Below are positions 41,906-44,892 of a stretch of DNA of 44,892 nucleotides, piece by piece (the first letter of the stretch is position 1; every line of letters starts with the position of its first letter). Origin of the DNA: Ectopseudomonas mendocina (lineage in GTDB: Bacteria > Pseudomonadota > Gammaproteobacteria > Pseudomonadales > Pseudomonadaceae); the NCBI RefSeq assembly GCF_007049795.1, contig NZ_SCFY01000032.1, forward strand, positions 1 through 44,892. The letters are read 5' to 3'. The notes under the pieces were generated by a model that saw only the letters and a list, made by a program, of their open reading frames with translations, made no database searches and was not told the DNA's origin. Position numbers and translations under genes: made by a program.

Positions 41906-43156
41906 ATGCTGAGCTGGGATGAATTCGACAAGGAAGACGGCGCAGAAGCAGCCGCCGCAAGCAACGCCAACGCACAGAGCGCCGGCACCAACTTCGACAA
42001 GCTCGACAGCGAAGCTGCCGGCTCGGTCGAGCAGGCCCGCGCCGTCGACGCCAACGACTCCGACGCCGTGGCCCGCGCCAAGAAAGCCCTGAACGACCTC
42101 GACATCCAGGAAGGCCTGGACGACCTCGAAGGCGCCTCCGCACGCGTACAGGTCGGCGACAAGCAGATGATCAACGCCCGCGCCGACCTCAACCAGCTCG
42201 TACCCTTCAAGTACGACTGGGCCTGGCAGAAGTATCTGGATGGTTGCGCCAACCACTGGATGCCGCAGGAAGTGAACATGAACGCCGACATCGCCCTGTG
42301 GAAATCCACAGACGGTCTCAGCGAAGACGAGCGCCGCATCGTCATGCGCAACCTCGGCTTCTTCTCCACCGCCGACAGCCTGGTTGCCAACAACCTGGTC
42401 CTGGCCGTGTACCGCCTGATCACCAACCCCGAGTGCCGCCAGTACATCCTGCGCCAGGCCTTCGAGGAAGCGATCCACACCCACGCCTACCAGTACTGCA
42501 TCGAATCGCTGGGCATGGATGAAGGCGAGATCTTCAACATGTACCACGAGATCCCGAGCGTCGCGAAGAAAGCCTCCTGGGGCCTGAAGTACACCCGCTC
42601 GATCTCCGATCCCAAGTTCAATACCGGCACTCCGGAAACCGACCGCCAGTTCCTGCGCAACCTGATCGCCTACTACTGCGTACTGGAAGGCATCTTCTTC
42701 TACTGCGGCTTCACCCAGATCCTCTCCATGGGCCGCCGCAACAAGATGACCGGCACCGCCGAGCAGTTCCAGTACATCCTGCGTGACGAGTCCATGCACC
42801 TGAACTTCGGCATCGACGTGATCAACCAGATCAAGATCGAGAACCCACACCTGTGGGACGCCCAGATGAAGGACGAAGCGACCCAGATGATCCTGCAGGG
42901 CACCCAACTGGAGATCGAATACGCGCGTGACACCATGCCGCGCGGCGTACTGGGCATGAACGCCGCGATGATGGAGGACTACCTCAAATTCATCGCCAAC
43001 CGCCGCCTGACCCAGATCGGCCTGAAGGAAGAGTACCCAGGTACCACCAACCCCTTCCCGTGGATGAGCGAGATCATGGACCTGAAGAAGGAGAAGAACT
43101 TCTTCGAGACCCGAGTGATCGAGTATCAGACTGGTGGGGCGTTGAGCTGGGATTGA
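41906..43156 (+). CDS. nrdB: Class Ia ribonucleoside-diphosphate reductase, beta subunit
   Basis: 416 residues from ATG 41906 (MLSWDEFDKEDG), with AGGAG upstream. The start is set by family length; the reading from 41798 crosses the LexA box. Residues 1-90 are an acidic, alanine-rich N-terminal extension seen in Pseudomonas NrdB. The rest is the di-iron ferritin-like core: EEAIHTHAYQYCIESLG and LRDESMHLNFG hold the EExxH/ExxH iron ligands. It generates the tyrosyl radical used by NrdA. It ends with a terminator and borders the AT-rich islet. Confidence 0.97.
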   Translation: MLSWDEFDKEDGAEAAAASNANAQSAGTNFDKLDSEAAGSVEQARAVDANDSDAVARAKKALNDLDIQEGLDDLEGASARVQVGDKQMINARADLNQLVPFKYDWAWQKYLDGCANHWMPQEVNMNADIALWKSTDGLSEDERRIVMRNLGFFSTADSLVANNLVLAVYRLITNPECRQYILRQAFEEAIHTHAYQYCIESLGMDEGEIFNMYHEIPSVAKKASWGLKYTRSISDPKFNTGTPETDRQFLRNLIAYYCVLEGIFFYCGFTQILSMGRRNKMTGTAEQFQYILRDESMHLNFGIDVINQIKIENPHLWDAQMKDEATQMILQGTQLEIEYARDTMPRGVLGMNAAMMEDYLKFIANRRLTQIGLKEEYPGTTNPFPWMSEIMDLKKEKNFFETRVIEYQTGGALSWD

Positions 43157-43220
43157 TGGCTCGCTGACATCAGAGTAGATTGACCCTACACCTGCCAGGG
43201 ATGTTGGGGTTGAAGCCTAA

Positions 43221-43246
43221 AAAAGCCCCGCACTGCGGGGCTTTTT
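43221..43246. terminator. Bidirectional rho-independent terminator after nrdB
   Basis: AAAAGCCCCGCA, two bases, TGCGGGGCTTTT-like stem followed by TTTTT, 65 nt after the nrdB stop. It marks the end of the conserved nrd block. Confidence 0.93.
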
Positions 43247-43259
43247 ATTAAGGAAATTT

Positions 43260-44280
43260 ATGCAAGTCAATTACACATCGGTAACACCAAGGGAATCATA
43301 GTTTTCTACTAACTGTGATTCCCGCTGGTATATTAACGCGAATTTGTTACGCCGCGGTAAGACGACAAGATGACGAGAACGGAGCAGTTCAGCGCATTCT
43401 GAATCAATCTCGCATCTCCAGCATTAAAAACTTCGCCTTGCAGAATGGGATATTCCCCGCGAGCATTGTTTTGAACTGGATAAACGAACCTCTAGAGAGA
43501 AATGAAAATACGTTAGAAATCCCTGAAACAGGCAGAATAGCGCAAATCATTGATGGTCAACATCGAATTGCTGGTATTAGGGCTGCAATTGAAGAAAATC
43601 CCGACATGGAAAACCTCCCGTTGCCAGTGGCCATTTACGAAAACTTAAACACCACAGAATGCGCCAACATATTCCTATCTATAAACACGGAGCAGCGACC
43701 AGTACCCAGAAGCTTGGTATTCGACCTTTATGGCATAGCAAATGAGGAATTGATAGACCCCTCTGCCTATAGAGCCCGAGATATAGCAATGGCACTAAAC
43801 GCCGAAGATGCTCCTTACAATGAATTGATTAAGCTACCAAACTCCCCCAGACAAAAAGGTGGTATTGCGCTCTCAACTGCCGTCTCTGCAATCAAACCGC
43901 TAGTAGAGCAAAAAGGCTTATTTGATCAAGTTGGCGCATCGTCCCTTGAAACCCAAACAACGATAATCACGAACTTTTTCGACGTTCTTTCTGAAAAGTA
44001 CATGGATAAATGGCAAGACAAAAATAATGCCTTCATATATGCAGCAGGCTTTGTAGGTGCAATCGACTTTCTAAAGCTAAAGCTCATACCATATTGCACA
44101 AGCAAAAAATCCTTTAAGAAAGAATTAATCTCAGAAACAATAAAACTCGACCAAACAAATTTGATTTTACAAGATTAAGTCAAAGGCCTAGGCGGTAAAG
44201 ACGCACCTAAAAAGGTATTTGAGAGACTAGTAGATTCATTTGAACCAATTGAAGAAGAGCATGGCCAGTTTGAGCTATAA
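43260..44280 (+). pseudogene. DGQHR-domain (DndB-like) protein gene, frameshifted and interrupted
   Basis: A long open frame runs 43315-44178 with IAQIIDGQHRIAGI, the DGQHR motif of the DndB/ParB-like family, and RRQDDENGAVQRILNQ before it. Two lesions are suggested. At the 5' end, the best start is ATG 43260 with AAGGAA (MQVNYTSVTPR...), but it is one base out of frame. Dropping one G of the GGG at 43291-43293 joins it smoothly to NHSFLLTVIPAGILTRICYA. The only in-frame start, GTG 43315, has no ribosome site. At the 3' end, TAA (44176-44178) is followed in the same frame by 33 plausible codons (VKGLGGKDAPKKVFERLVD ...) to a TAA at 44278. Restored length is about 340, a family-like size. The gene is AT-rich, so it was probably acquired. 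Confidence 0.72.
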
Positions 44281-44282
44281 CA

Positions 44283-44796
44283 ATGCACAGATTAAACAAT
44301 GCTCTTGGAATTGAATTCTACAATTCAGCACCACAGCCCGCCAACGCCTACAGCATCTCTTCTCTAAAAGTTGCTGCCTTCGAAGCCAACCTAGAGCAAG
44401 ACTGTTTAGACTATTACTACAACGCCGTGTGTACTTTTGCAGAAGCTATCAACGGACTAAAAAATGGTAGTTTTGCCTGGGCCACAGTCCAGCTCTACTA
44501 CTCTAGCTTCTATTCAGCACGCTCAATATTAGGCGCTAACAGCATTGCTATACTTTACGAAAAATCCAAACCCTTTAGCTTGAAGATACTACCCAATAGC
44601 AGCCCCAAAAGAGAGACTGGCAACACTCACGAAGTAGCTTTTAAAATAATAAACCGTGAATTAACAATACCTGAATTCGCTCAGCCTATAGATGGGAAAC
44701 CGCCATTCGACTGGCTAAAAGAAAAAAGAGAGGAGGCAAACTACAAGCTAGCAAAAATATACGACCCAAACATGCCAACCCGCCGCGTCAGGATAG
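44283..44796 (+). pseudogene. HEPN-like helical protein gene, 3' end cut by an IS
   Basis: Starts at ATG 44283, 2 nt after the restored end of the DGQHR gene, so the two were an operon. About 171 native residues remain before the IS end at 44797; the open frame continues into the IS to 44864. The protein is helical: LEQDCLDYYYNAVCTFAEAI and WATVQLYYSSFYSARSIL resemble HEPN-domain helices. RETGNTH fits the R-x4-6-H motif of HEPN ribonucleases. The assignment is from pattern only. It could be a toxin-like nuclease or a nucleic-acid-binding partner of the DGQHR protein. Low GC like its neighbour. Confidence 0.55.
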
Positions 44797-44892
44797 TGAT
44801 CTTGCCCAGCAACCGTGGACACAGTTTCAAGCACTCATCCGGGCCTCGTAGGCTTGCGGGCTGATGTGCCCCAGCGTGCTATGTCGCCGCTG
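44797..44892 (-). mobile_element. IS3-family insertion sequence, one end
   Basis: The plus strand switches at 44797 to TGATCTTGCCCAGCAACCG, which resembles IS3-group terminal inverted repeats (TGATCTTACCCAGC type), and then to GC-rich sequence with a transposase end on the minus strand. The element runs off the right edge, so the other end and target duplication are not visible. Confidence 0.85.
44827..44892 (-). CDS. IS3-family transposase (OrfB), C-terminal fragment
   Basis: The last 21 codons on the minus strand read QRRHSTLGHISPQAYEARMS and end A-stop at 44827. RRHSTLGxxSP is the conserved tail of the DDE integrase-core OrfB of IS3-family elements. The rest lies outside the window. Confidence 0.88.
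   Translation of the reverse strand, partial: QRRHSTLGHISPQAYEARMSA

Overview
The window reads as chromosome of a GC-rich gamma-proteobacterium of the genus Pseudomonas, most like the P. mendocina / P. pseudoalcaligenes group. Evidence: gene order matching several P. aeruginosa blocks as I recall them (itaconate locus plus phhRABC; eda-pgl-zwf-hexR; pcpS, sensor/regulator pair, nrdA, nrdB), many short Pseudomonas REP-like repeats, and a fused glucosylglycerol-phosphate synthase/phosphatase known from that group and Azotobacter. No rRNA, tRNA or CRISPR array was seen.

Layout. 1-4822: start of a TRAP small permease (dctQ), a TRAP binding protein (dctP), a LysR regulator, and a divergent pair encoding a class III CoA-transferase and an HMG-CoA-lyase-like enzyme. 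4839-12477: an itaconate (methylenesuccinate) catabolic operon on the minus strand (hydratase, acyl-CoA dehydrogenase, MmgE/PrpD protein, CoA-transferase, CitE-type lyase, second DctP) with its LysR regulator divergent. 12704-17733: a nucleoside deaminase, then phhR facing away from phhA-phhB-phhC (phenylalanine to tyrosine and onward). 17818-23077: DUF2254 membrane protein, MFS transporter, and bifunctional glucosylglycerol-phosphate synthase/phosphatase. 23219-26203: VOC and YCII/DGPF proteins and a chemoreceptor. 26357-30271: Entner-Doudoroff block eda-pgl-zwf with divergent hexR and a HexR operator between. 30458-35165: bile-acid-family symporter, guanidinium exporter under a guanidine-II riboswitch, an MFS-acyltransferase fusion, a probable small RNA, and a Sfp-type phosphopantetheinyl transferase. 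35356-37735: sensor kinase and response regulator. 38492-43156: class Ia ribonucleotide reductase nrdA and nrdB, each with its own long, site-rich upstream region. 43260-44892: an AT-rich islet with a damaged DGQHR-domain gene and a HEPN-like gene, cut at its 3' end by an IS3-family element that runs off the window.

How it works together. The left third is a carboxylate uptake and CoA-dependent cleavage locus: TRAP binding proteins deliver dicarboxylates, class III transferases activate them, and two different lyases (CitE type and HMG-CoA-lyase type) cleave them to central metabolites. The locus looks enlarged relative to P. aeruginosa: a lysR/CoA-transferase/lyase module plus a second dctP lies between the itaconate dctP and the permease genes. 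The nrd region carries candidate NrdR, AlgR, DnaA and LexA sites. The last 1.6 kb, next to nrdB, has base use unlike everything else here and is the best candidate for an uncommon, probably defence-related, gene pair, though it now appears inactivated.
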